Under the pieces are notes generated by a model. The model did no database searches and was not told the origin of the DNA. It worked only from the letters and a program-made list of their open reading frames with translations. Positions 1-5,830 of a stretch of DNA of 5,830 nt are shown here, one piece after another. The number at the start of each line of letters is the position of its first letter. Positions within the stretch are counted from its first letter, which is position 1. The translations under genes were made by a program, and so were the position numbers. The stretch lies in contig JAASSM010000143.1 in assembly GCA_021767885.1 (NCBI GenBank), positions 1-5,830 of the forward strand, written 5' to 3'. Source of the DNA: a bacterium (GTDB lineage Bacteria > Krumholzibacteriota > Krumholzibacteria > LZORAL124-64-63).

Positions 1-46
1 CGGTTCACTCGAATGGGGCTTGCGGGTTTGCCCGCACTCTTGTTCA

Positions 47-68
47 TGCCGCACATCCGTGTGCGGCA
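47..68. other. Perfect 9-bp stem-loop
   Basis: TGCCGCACA (47-55) pairs perfectly with TGTGCGGCA (60-68) across a 4-nt loop (TCCG). The stem is GC-rich and should be stable as RNA from either strand. No T-tract follows on either side, so it is not a textbook intrinsic terminator. It sits inside the larger inverted-repeat block. Confidence 0.7.
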
Positions 69-91
69 CCCTGCGGGCGCCTAAGGGCGTG

Positions 92-115
92 CAACCCGGC
101 TTTCCTGCCGGGTTG
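92..115. other. Perfect 9-bp stem-loop
   Basis: CAACCCGGC (92-100) pairs perfectly with GCCGGGTTG (107-115) around a 6-nt loop. In plus-strand RNA the stem can be lengthened by two G-U pairs and one G-C pair (89-91 with 116-118). The next bases are GC-rich, without a T-run. Confidence 0.7.
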
Positions 116-154
116 TGCCCGGTCCTCGACGGGCAGCCAGCCCGCCTTCGGCCC

Positions 155-194
155 GGCGCCTCGATTGCGAACAAACCCGCAAGCCCGAGGCGCC
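155..194. other. Two-part hairpin, possible 3' end of the DUF815 transcript
   Basis: GGCGCCTCG (155-163) pairs with CGAGGCGCC (186-194), and inside it TTGCG (165-169) pairs with CGCAA (178-182) over an 8-nt loop. This gives 14 pairs with a small asymmetric internal loop. It lies about 30 bp beyond the stop codon of the minus-strand ATPase gene, a plausible place for an end-of-transcript structure. Minus-strand RNA shows no U-run after the stem, so rho-independent termination is uncertain. The right arm overlaps the 172-186 arm of the long-range repeat. Confidence 0.5.
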
Positions 195-225
195 ATTGAT
201 TCGTGCAGTGGTTCCCTAGTCGTGG

Positions 226-996
226 TCAGTCGGTGGAACCCGCGCGATCGCGGAAGTGGTTGAAGAACTGCCGGGCCGTGCGCCCGCTGTGGCCGCCGCG
301 GGTGCGGGCGAAGGCCCGCGCCTCGTCGTGCAGCGCGAGCCGGTCAGGGTAGTCGGGGAACAGGCTGTCGACAATCGCCAGGTAGCCGTCCATCTTCAGG
401 GGATAGAAGGAGAGCCACAGGCCGAAGCGGTCGGAGAGGCTCAGGCGCTCCTCCACCGCGTCGCCGTGGTGGATCTCGCCCTCCACCAGCCGGCTGGCGC
501 GGTTGTCGTCGGCGGGCTCGGGCATCAGGTGGCGGCGGTTGCTGGTGGCGTAGACCGCCACGTTGGCCGCCGGCCGCTCGATGGAGCCGTCCAGCACGGT
601 CTTGAGCGCCCGGTAGCCGGGTTCGCCGCGGGCGAAGGTGAGGTCGTCGCAGAACACCACGAAGCGGTGCGAGTCGCCGCGGATCTCGTCGACGATCTCG
701 GGCAGGTCCAGCAGGTCGTCGCGGTCCACCTGGATCATCCGCAGCCCCTGGCCGGAGAAGACGTTGAGCATCGACTTGACCAGCGCCGACTTGCCCGTGC
801 CGCGCGAGCCCCACAGCAGGGCGTTGTTGCAGCCACGGCCGTCGACGAAGCGGCGGGTGTTCTCCAGCAGCCGCGCCTTCTGGGTCTCGATGCCCAGCAG
901 CTGGTCGGGGTGGACGGGATCGACGTCGCGCACGCCGCGCAGGCGCTCGGTGCGGGGCCGCCAGATGGCGGCGGGGTAGTGCTTCCAGTCCGGCAT
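226..996 (-). CDS. DUF815-family P-loop ATPase
   Basis: This predicted cytosolic AAA-type ATPase has 256 residues from the start chosen here. Numbering from that start, a Walker A motif GSRGTGKS lies at 63-70, preceded by an LLGIETQK segment typical of the family. A Walker B strand ending in FCDD lies near 115-118, a sensor-1-like ATSNRRH near 150-156, and an SDRFGLW segment with a candidate arginine at about 190. The LDGSIERP segment between Walker B and sensor 1 is also characteristic of DUF815 (recalled knowledge). The family's substrate and biological role are not established, so none is given. The ATG at 996 is preferred because GGAG lies 5 nt upstream, whereas an in-frame ATG at 1026 (10 residues longer) has only a weak AAG-like site. 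There is no signal peptide or membrane segment. The gene is divergent from the binding-protein operon and probably transcribed alone. Confidence 0.9.
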   Translation of the reverse strand: MPDWKHYPAAIWRPRTERLRGVRDVDPVHPDQLLGIETQKARLLENTRRFVDGRGCNNALLWGSRGTGKSALVKSMLNVFSGQGLRMIQVDRDDLLDLPEIVDEIRGDSHRFVVFCDDLTFARGEPGYRALKTVLDGSIERPAANVAVYATSNRRHLMPEPADDNRASRLVEGEIHHGDAVEERLSLSDRFGLWLSFYPLKMDGYLAIVDSLFPDYPDRLALHDEARAFARTRGGHSGRTARQFFNHFRDRAGSTD

Positions 997-1001
997 GGTG
1001 G

Positions 1002-1005
1002 CTCC
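1002..1005 (-). promoter_or_regulatory. Ribosome binding site of the ATPase gene
   Basis: On the minus strand GGAG is followed by a 5-nt spacer and the ATG at 996. It is the best Shine-Dalgarno match near either candidate start and is why the shorter protein is chosen over the start at 1026. Confidence 0.55.
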
Positions 1006-1033
1006 GGGTTGGGGGTCGAGCCCCATTCTTGCC

Positions 1034-1062
1034 CAGCCGGAGGCGGTTTAGAACCCCGGCTG
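1034..1062. repeat. 7-bp inverted repeat in the divergent promoter region
   Basis: CAGCCGG (1034-1040) is perfectly repeated in inverted orientation as CCGGCTG (1056-1062), separated by 15 bp. The arm centres are 22 bp apart, about two helical turns, which would fit a dimeric regulator. The repeat overlaps the candidate minus-strand -10 element. A chance occurrence is quite possible in DNA this GC-rich. Confidence 0.35.
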
Positions 1063-1077
1063 AAATTGTGGTGTCAA
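1047..1077 (-). promoter_or_regulatory. Candidate promoter for the ATPase gene
   Basis: On the minus strand a perfect TTGACA (-35, at 1072-1077) is followed after 19 bp by TCTAAA (-10, at 1047-1052, 4 of 6 consensus bases). The spacer is longer than the ideal 17 bp. Transcription would begin near 1040, giving a leader of about 44 nt to the ATG at 996 but only about 14 nt to the one at 1026, which again favours the shorter protein. This is a motif match only. Confidence 0.4.
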
Positions 1078-1094
1078 CGGCCCATGTGTAACAT
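1066..1094 (+). promoter_or_regulatory. Candidate promoter for the binding protein-GGDEF/EAL operon
   Basis: TTGTGG (1066-1071, 3 of 6 consensus bases) and TAACAT (1089-1094, 4 of 6) are separated by exactly 17 bp. Transcription would start near 1101, shortly before the ATG at 1123. If correct, it excludes the earlier in-frame ATG at 1084. It overlaps the -35 of the opposite promoter, so polymerase binding at the two could compete. The match is modest. Confidence 0.3.
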
Positions 1095-1122
1095 CCTCGT
1101 ACAACCCCAATCGACACCGACC

Positions 1123-2085
1123 ATGACCATCTCCGCCCCCATGCGCCATCTTCTGCTGCCCTTGCTGGCCCTGGCGCTGCTGCTGGCCGGTTGCGCCCCC
1201 GAAGGCGAGCGGCCGCTGCGCGTCGGGACCAACCAGTGGCCGGGCTACGAGCCGCTCTACCTGGCCCGCGACCTCGGTCACCTGGACCGGGAGGTGCGCA
1301 TGGTGGAGTTCACCTCCACCTCGGAGGTGATGAACGCCCTGCGCAACGGGCTGGTGGAGGCCGGTGGCCTGACCCTGGACGAGGCCCTGACCCTGCAGAG
1401 CGAGGGCGTGGAGCTGCGGGTGGTGCTGGTGATGGACGTCTCCGACGGGGCCGACGCCCTGGTGGCGCGCCCGGAGATCGACAGCCTCGCCGAACTGGAA
1501 GGCCACCCGGTGGGCTACGAGAGCACGGCGCTGGGGGCCTTCATGCTCAGCCAGGCGCTGGAGCACGGGGGGCTGGCGTTCGAGGACGTGGAGCCGGTCT
1601 CGGTGACCGCTGACGAGCACGTGCGCGCCTACCGGCGCGGCGAGGTGGATGCCGTGGTCACCTTCGACCCCGCCCGCTCACGACTGCTGGAGGCCGGCGC
1701 CCGCGAGCTGTTCACCAGCGCCGACATCCCCGACAGGATCGTCGACGTGCTCGCGGTGCGCGCCGAGGTCACGCGGCGGCGGCCCGAGGTATTGTCCCGG
1801 CTGGTGGACGACTGGTTCCGCACCCTGGCGTGGATGCGCGACCACCGGCCCGAGGCCCTCGAGCGCATGGCGCCGCGCCTGCAAACGACCCCCGGGCACC
1901 TGGAGCAGGCCTATGCCGGCATGCACCTGCCCACCCGAGCCGAGAACCGCGAACTGCTCGGTGGCGACTCCCCGCGGCTGGCGGACACCCTGGATGCGTT
2001 GCTGCCGGTGCTCGAACGGCGCGATCTCCTGTCCGGCCCGGTCGAGGGCCGCGCCATGCTCACCGACCGGTTCCTGGCGGACTAG
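1123..2085 (+). CDS. SsuA/NitT/TauT-type (NMT1-like) substrate-binding lipoprotein
   Basis: This is a predicted periplasmic solute-binding protein of 320 residues, about the usual length for the family. A hydrophobic leader ends in the lipobox LLAGC, so residue Cys24 should be lipidated after signal peptidase II cleavage. The mature protein opens with a beta strand and WPGYEPLYLARDLG (39-52), characteristic of sulfonate/nitrate/taurine-type binding proteins. GADALV (109-114), GYESTALGAF (131-140) and VTFDPA (179-184) fit the two-lobed fold. The ligand cannot be read from sequence; known relatives bind sulfonates, nitrate, thiamine precursors or riboflavin. No permease or ABC ATPase is adjacent, and the next gene, a transmembrane c-di-GMP enzyme, begins 3 bp after the stop. 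I therefore infer a sensory rather than transport role. Position +2 after Cys is Ala, which under the E. coli Lol rule suggests outer-membrane sorting. No clear ribosome binding site decides the start; ATG 1141 (314 residues) is an equally good alternative. Confidence 0.88.
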   Translation: MTISAPMRHLLLPLLALALLLAGCAPEGERPLRVGTNQWPGYEPLYLARDLGHLDREVRMVEFTSTSEVMNALRNGLVEAGGLTLDEALTLQSEGVELRVVLVMDVSDGADALVARPEIDSLAELEGHPVGYESTALGAFMLSQALEHGGLAFEDVEPVSVTADEHVRAYRRGEVDAVVTFDPARSRLLEAGARELFTSADIPDRIVDVLAVRAEVTRRRPEVLSRLVDDWFRTLAWMRDHRPEALERMAPRLQTTPGHLEQAYAGMHLPTRAENRELLGGDSPRLADTLDALLPVLERRDLLSGPVEGRAMLTDRFLAD

Positions 2086-2088
2086 CCC

Positions 2089-5000
2089 ATGCGCCGCCTG
2101 CTGGTCCTCTTTCCCCTGTTCACCGTCCTCGCCGTGGTCGGCGCCGCCGCGGTCACGCTGGCGTTCACCTACCAGCGCTCGGCGGCCGAGATCGAGGCCA
2201 ATGCCGAGCGCCAGCTGCGCCTGGAGCTCGCCCGGCTGCAGCACAACCTGGTGACGGCGGTTGCCGAGGACCGGATCGAGGATGCCCGCCAGGCGGTGGC
2301 CTTCCTCGGGGCGTTGCCGGCGGTGGCCGAGGTCTATCTCGCCGACACCGAAGACCGGGTGCTCGCCGCCCTCTCCCTGGCGACCCTCGACCGGAGGCTG
2401 GCCGAGGTCTATTCCGCGCTCGACCCCGAGGCCGCCCGCCTGGCCCGCGCCCAGCGCCAGCTGCAGATCGTCCCCGGGGCTGACGGCCAGCGCCTGCACG
2501 GCTACGCCGGGGTGCGCCTGAGCGAGGGCGAGGAGCTGCGTTCCCAGCGCTTCGGCACGCTGGTGATCGTCTGGGACATGCAGCCCGCCTACCAGGCCCT
2601 GCTGGGCCGCGTGGTGGGCGAGGGCCTGGTCCAGGTGGGGGGCTTCGTGCTGGTGGGCCTGTTCCTGCTGCTGTTCTGGCGCCAGCGGGTGGACATCCCG
2701 CTGCGGCGGCTCACCGCGGCCAGCGAGGCGGTGGCCCGGGGCGAGTGGGACTCCCGCGTGGAGCGCGGCGCGGACGACGAGTTCGGCCAGCTGGCCACGG
2801 CCTTCGAGCGCATGCTGGTCTCGCTGCGCGAGCAGCGCGAGGCCATCGAGCAGAAAAGCCGTCTCTATCGCACCCTGAGCGAGGTCAGCCGGGCGATCGT
2901 CTCGGTGGACGAGCGCGACGCGCTGCTCGGTCGGGTCGTCGACACCGTGGTGGCCGATGCCGGTTTCGCCCGCGCCGACCTCTGCCTGGTGGAGGAAGGG
3001 CGGATCACCGACTACCTCGGCCGCGTGGCCGGCGAGGACGGCCGCCCCGAGATCGTCGACGCGCAGCCGCCGGAGCTGCTCGAGGGCGTGGTCGACTGCA
3101 TGCTGCGCGGCCCGGCGGTGTTCACCCTCAACGACTCGCGCCTCGGGGCCGGCAGCCTGCTGGCCATCCCCGTCCTCTCCGGGGATCGGCTGGTGGGCGT
3201 GCTCTGCGCGGCCGACGGCGACTCGACCGGGCTCGACGAGGCCCTGAGCCACCTGCTCTCGGAGATCGCCGACGAGGTCGCCCATGGCCTGCGGGTGATC
3301 GCCTTCGACCGGGAGCGCCGGGAAAACCTCGAGGCCCTGCGCCAGAGCGAGGAGAACCTCGAGGTCACCCTGATGAGCATGGGCGACGGCGTGCTGGTGA
3401 CCGATGCACGCGGCCGGCTGGTACGGATGAACCCGGTGGCCGAGCAGCTCACCGGCTGGCCGCTGGCGGAGGCCCGCGGCGAGGACATCCACGACGTCTT
3501 CACCATCACCAACGTCAAGACCGGCCAGCCGGTGGAGAACCCGGTGGACCGGGTGCTCGCCCACGGCGAGACGGTGGGGCTGGCCAACCACACGGTACTC
3601 CACGGCCGCGACGGCGGCCGCTGCCACATCTCCGATACCGCCGCGCCCATCCGCGGGAGCGACGAGAGCGCGGTGCGCGGCGCGGTGCTGGTGTTCCAGG
3701 ACGTCACCGAGGCCTACCAGCGACGGGCCGCGGTGGAGGCGAGCGAGGCCCGGCTGCGCACGCTCTTCCAGGTGGCGCCCTTCGGCATCCTCGTGCTCTC
3801 CGCCGAGGGGCGGGTGCAGCAGGTCAATCCCGGCGGTGCGCTGATGTTCGGCTTCGAGCCCGAGGAAGTCACCGGCCTGGAGCTCCACCAGCTCGTCCCG
3901 GGCGTCGGCGATCTGGGCGAGATCGGCCTCCAGCGCCTGGTGAGCCCGGTGGTCGACGATCCCGAGGGGACCGAGCTGGAGGGCGTGCGCTCGGACGACA
4001 GCCGCTTCCCGGTAGAGCTGTTCCTCAAGGACATGCAGCTGCCCAGCGAGCGGCTCTACGTGGCCATCGTGGCGGACATCACCGAGCGCCGGCGGCGCGA
4101 GGAGCGCATCCGCCAGCTGGCCTTCCAGGACCCGCTCACCGGCCTGCCCAACCGTTCGCTGCTGCACGACCACCTGGAGCTGGCGCTGGCCCAGGCGCGG
4201 CGCAACGGCGATCACGTGGTGGCGATCTTCATCGACCTGGACGGCTTCAAGGACATCAACGACTCCTACGGCCACTCCCAGGGGGACGCGGTGCTGGCCG
4301 AGGTGGCCCGGCGGCTGCCGCCGCTGATGCGGGTCTCCGACACGGTGGCCCGGGTGGGCGGCGACGAGTTCGTGGTGATCCTGCCGGACGCCTCGCCCGA
4401 CCGCGAGGAGGCCGTGCACGAGGCGGTCGAGGTGGTGGAGAAGGTGGCCGAGGCGATCGGCCGGCCCATCGAGCTCGCCCGGCGCACGGTGCGCCTGGGG
4501 GCGAGTTTCGGCATCTCCCTCTACCCGGTGGACGCCGGCGATGCCGAGGTGATCCTCAAGCACGCCGACACGGCCATGTACCAGGCCAAGTCGCAGAAGC
4601 CGGGCAGCTACTGCTTCTTCGAGCCGCGCATGAACGAGGAGGTCACCCGGCGGCTGGAGCTGGAGCAGTCGCTGCGCGACGCCCTGCGCGAGGAGGCCTT
4701 CGAGCTCCACTACCAGCCGGTCTATGAGGCCCGCGAGGGCGGGGTGGCCGGCTTCGAGGCACTGCTGCGCTGGCCGCATCCCGAGCGCGGCTGGGTCTCG
4801 CCCGAGGAGTTCATCCCCATCGCCGAGCGCAACGGCAGCATCGTGCCGCTGGGGGCGTGGGTGCTGCGCGCGGCCTGCAAGCAGCTGGCCGACTGGCGCC
4901 GGCGGGGGCTGTCATCGGACTGCCGCATGGCGGTGAACGTGAGTACCGTGCAGCTGCTGGAGGACGGATTCCCCGGCACCGTGCGCGAGATCCTCGACGA

Positions 5001-5424
5001 GACCGGCCTGCCGGCCGACCGGCTCAAGCTGGAGGTCACCGAGACCGCGGTGCTCGAGGCCACCACCGCCGCCGAACACGTGATCGAGGAACTGCGCGGG
5101 CTGGGCGTGCCCCTGAGCGTGGACGACTTCGGCACCGGCTATTCCTCGCTCGGCTACCTGCGCCAGCTGCCCATCTCCGAGCTCAAGATCGACCGCTCCT
5201 TCGTCCGCGACCTGGGCGAAAGCCACGACGAGATGGCCATCGTCGACACCATCGTGGCCATGGCCAGCCGGCTGCGCCTCGACACCGTCGCCGAGGGCGT
5301 GGAGACCGAGGTCCAGGCCGAGCTCCTGCGGCGGATGGGCGTCACCCACCTGCAGGGCTACCTCTTCAGCCGCCCGAGACCGGCCGGGGACGTCGAGGGC
5401 GATCTCGGACTGGAACAGCCCTGA
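2089..5424 (+). CDS. Membrane HAMP-GAF-PAS-PAS-GGDEF-EAL c-di-GMP cyclase/phosphodiesterase
   Basis: This 1111-residue inner-membrane protein probably both makes and degrades cyclic di-GMP. TM1 spans about 5-27, a periplasmic domain 28-180 that I cannot assign, and TM2 about 181-197. HAMP follows (198-250, with DIPL at 202-205 and DEFG at 230-233), then a coiled linker, a GAF-like domain (about 262-405), PAS1 (about 421-544) and PAS2 (about 552-665). The GGDEF domain (about 677-840) has DPLTGLPNR, metal ligand Asp716, an intact GGDEF at 757-761 and the inhibitory RxxD site (RVSD, 748-751) five residues before it. The EAL domain (about 855-1105) has EALLRW from 890, NVS at 950-952, Glu982, DDFGTGYSSL from 1012, Lys1033, AEGVET (1068-1073) and QGYLFSRP from 1089. 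Both catalytic sets therefore look complete; the net activity cannot be told from sequence. The start lies 3 bp after the binding-protein stop, with only a distant GGCGG upstream, which suggests translational coupling. Confidence 0.95.
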   Translation: MRRLLVLFPLFTVLAVVGAAAVTLAFTYQRSAAEIEANAERQLRLELARLQHNLVTAVAEDRIEDARQAVAFLGALPAVAEVYLADTEDRVLAALSLATLDRRLAEVYSALDPEAARLARAQRQLQIVPGADGQRLHGYAGVRLSEGEELRSQRFGTLVIVWDMQPAYQALLGRVVGEGLVQVGGFVLVGLFLLLFWRQRVDIPLRRLTAASEAVARGEWDSRVERGADDEFGQLATAFERMLVSLREQREAIEQKSRLYRTLSEVSRAIVSVDERDALLGRVVDTVVADAGFARADLCLVEEGRITDYLGRVAGEDGRPEIVDAQPPELLEGVVDCMLRGPAVFTLNDSRLGAGSLLAIPVLSGDRLVGVLCAADGDSTGLDEALSHLLSEIADEVAHGLRVIAFDRERRENLEALRQSEENLEVTLMSMGDGVLVTDARGRLVRMNPVAEQLTGWPLAEARGEDIHDVFTITNVKTGQPVENPVDRVLAHGETVGLANHTVLHGRDGGRCHISDTAAPIRGSDESAVRGAVLVFQDVTEAYQRRAAVEASEARLRTLFQVAPFGILVLSAEGRVQQVNPGGALMFGFEPEEVTGLELHQLVPGVGDLGEIGLQRLVSPVVDDPEGTELEGVRSDDSRFPVELFLKDMQLPSERLYVAIVADITERRRREERIRQLAFQDPLTGLPNRSLLHDHLELALAQARRNGDHVVAIFIDLDGFKDINDSYGHSQGDAVLAEVARRLPPLMRVSDTVARVGGDEFVVILPDASPDREEAVHEAVEVVEKVAEAIGRPIELARRTVRLGASFGISLYPVDAGDAEVILKHADTAMYQAKSQKPGSYCFFEPRMNEEVTRRLELEQSLRDALREEAFELHYQPVYEAREGGVAGFEALLRWPHPERGWVSPEEFIPIAERNGSIVPLGAWVLRAACKQLADWRRRGLSSDCRMAVNVSTVQLLEDGFPGTVREILDETGLPADRLKLEVTETAVLEATTAAEHVIEELRGLGVPLSVDDFGTGYSSLGYLRQLPISELKIDRSFVRDLGESHDEMAIVDTIVAMASRLRLDTVAEGVETEVQAELLRRMGVTHLQGYLFSRPRPAGDVEGDLGLEQP

Positions 5425-5443
5425 TCCCGCCACCACCCTCGAC

Positions 5444-5470
5444 CACTACGCACTACGCACTACGCACTAC
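5444..5470. repeat. CACTACG heptanucleotide tandem repeat
   Basis: Three perfect CACTACG units and a fourth lacking its last base run from 5444 to 5470, in the gap between the two convergent genes. The last unit contains the ubiD stop codon (TAG on the minus strand, 5467-5469). Because the unit is 7 bp and each minus-strand copy carries TAG, the array places stops in all three minus-strand frames. A 7-bp array can change copy number by replication slippage. Confidence 0.85.
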
Positions 5471-5830
5471 CCAATCCCCAGCTCGTCCCAGATGGCGTCC
5501 ACCCGTTCCTTGACCGCCGGGTCCATGACGATGGGCTCGCCCCATTCCCGGTCGGTCTCCCCGGGCCACTTGTTGGTGGCATCCATGCCCATCTTGGAAC
5601 CCAGGCCCGATACCGGCGAGGCGAAGTCCAGGTAGTCGATGGGGGTGTTCTCGATCATGGCGGTGTCCCGGGCCGGGTCCATCCGGGTGGTCATGGCCCA
5701 AATCACGTCCTGCCAATCCCGCACGTCCACGTCCTCGTCGGTGACGATCACGAACTTGGTGTACATGAACTGGCGCAGAAAGCCCCACACGCCCATCATC
5801 ACCCGCTTGGCGTGGCCGGGGTACTGCTTC
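5467..5830 (-). CDS. ubiD: 4-hydroxy-3-polyprenylbenzoate decarboxylase UbiD, C-terminal part
   Basis: These are the last 120 or so codons of ubiD; the 5' part lies beyond the right edge of the window. UbiD uses the prenylated flavin made by UbiX to decarboxylate 4-hydroxy-3-polyprenylbenzoate in ubiquinone synthesis. The fragment begins in frame at the edge with [15 protein letters not shown] and continues through [63 protein letters not shown] and a final IWDELGIG. This agrees closely with the C-terminus of E. coli UbiD as I recall it, but the fragment ends soon after the DELGI segment, slightly shorter than E. coli. The stop codon lies in the CACTACG repeat, so the extreme C-terminus could vary with repeat changes. 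The gene converges on the GGDEF/EAL gene with 42 bp between stops and no evident terminator hairpin. Confidence 0.95.
   Translation of the reverse strand, partial: KQYPGHAKRVMMGVWGFLRQFMYTKFVIVTDEDVDVRDWQDVIWAMTTRMDPARDTAMIENTPIDYLDFASPVSGLGSKMGMDATNKWPGETDREWGEPIVMDPAVKERVDAIWDELGIG

Larger units (their letters stand above)
16..194. repeat. Intergenic block of nested inverted repeats
   Basis: This non-coding stretch lies downstream of the DUF815 gene. Its outer arms, 16-30 and 172-186, are perfect 15-bp inverted copies (GGGCTTGCGGGTTTG and its complement). Between and beside them are three further strong stem-loops (47-68, 92-115, 155-194), and weaker ones at 22-35 (GCGGG/CCCGC, 4-nt loop) and 130-144 (CGGGC/GCCCG, 5-nt loop). 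The right outer arm overlaps the 155-194 hairpin, so the long-range pairing and that local hairpin exclude each other. No stem is followed by a clear T-run, so classical intrinsic terminators are not obvious. It could be a REP/BIME-like intergenic repeat, a small non-autonomous element, or a structured transcript end. No coding frame was convincing here. The base pairing is directly visible; the role is unknown. Confidence 0.7.

Noticed and set aside
92..115. Intrinsic terminator
   Set aside because: The stem is strong but neither strand has a T-run after it, so it is reported only as a stem-loop.
16..194. CRISPR array or tRNA gene in the structured region
   Set aside because: The repeats are inverted rather than regularly spaced direct copies, and no cloverleaf with T-arm consensus could be found.
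256..1122. Long open plus-strand frame running into the binding-protein gene, antisense to the ATPase gene
   Set aside because: It is the complement of a well-supported ATPase gene, its translation is low-complexity and rich in Ala, Val and Gly, and the recognisable lipoprotein signal begins only at 1123/1141. The open frame is a by-product of high GC content.
1084..1122. In-frame ATG at 1084 as the start of the binding protein
   Set aside because: It would put 19 or more polar residues before the signal peptide, has no good ribosome binding site, and overlaps the candidate -10 element.
2745..4727. Second long plus-strand frame inside the GGDEF/EAL gene
   Set aside because: It gives Arg/Gly/Ala/Pro-rich translation without domains, as expected for an out-of-frame reading of GC-rich coding DNA.
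1678..4779. Minus-strand open frame of more than 1000 codons opposite the binding protein and GGDEF/EAL genes
   Set aside because: Its translation is dominated by His, Gln, Leu and Gly repeats with no recognisable domain, while the plus strand holds complete HAMP, GAF, PAS, GGDEF and EAL motifs in one frame. Such antisense frames are common in GC-rich genes.
2089..5424. Hybrid histidine kinase instead of a c-di-GMP enzyme
   Set aside because: No histidine-kinase H-box, ATP-binding or receiver motifs are present; the C-terminal half is clearly GGDEF followed by EAL.

Overview
The window is very GC-rich, densely coded bacterial DNA. It carries the 3' part of ubiD (the ubiquinone-pathway decarboxylase), a DUF815-type ATPase, and a multidomain GGDEF/EAL protein with typical proteobacterial architecture. 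Together these suggest a high-GC, ubiquinone-making proteobacterium, most likely a gammaproteobacterium. I infer this from gene content and protein similarity recalled from memory; no rRNA or other taxonomic marker is present.

Layout. Positions 1-225 are non-coding and unusually rich in inverted repeats: a perfect 15-bp pair at 16-30 and 172-186 encloses several strong hairpins. A DUF815-family P-loop ATPase lies on the minus strand (226-996). A 126-bp divergent intergenic region (997-1122) holds candidate promoters facing both ways and a short inverted repeat. On the plus strand follow a lipoprotein of the SsuA/NitT/TauT (NMT1-like) substrate-binding class (1123-2085) and, 3 bp later, a 1111-residue membrane protein (2089-5424). 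That protein has two membrane segments around an unassigned periplasmic domain, then HAMP, GAF, PAS, PAS, GGDEF and EAL domains. A 42-bp convergent gap separates it from ubiD (minus strand, 5' end outside the window). A CACTACG tandem repeat fills the end of that gap and runs into the ubiD stop codon.

How the genes may work together. The binding protein has no ABC permease or ATPase beside it in this window and is almost fused in transcription to a transmembrane c-di-GMP enzyme. The simplest reading is a two-gene sensory module: a periplasmic lipoprotein captures a small molecule and reports it to the periplasmic domain of the GGDEF/EAL protein, which then makes or degrades c-di-GMP. The principle resembles the known NspS-MbaA polyamine system of Vibrio cholerae, but the binding protein here is of a different class. 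This is inference from gene order and domain content. The ATPase and ubiD look like unrelated neighbours.
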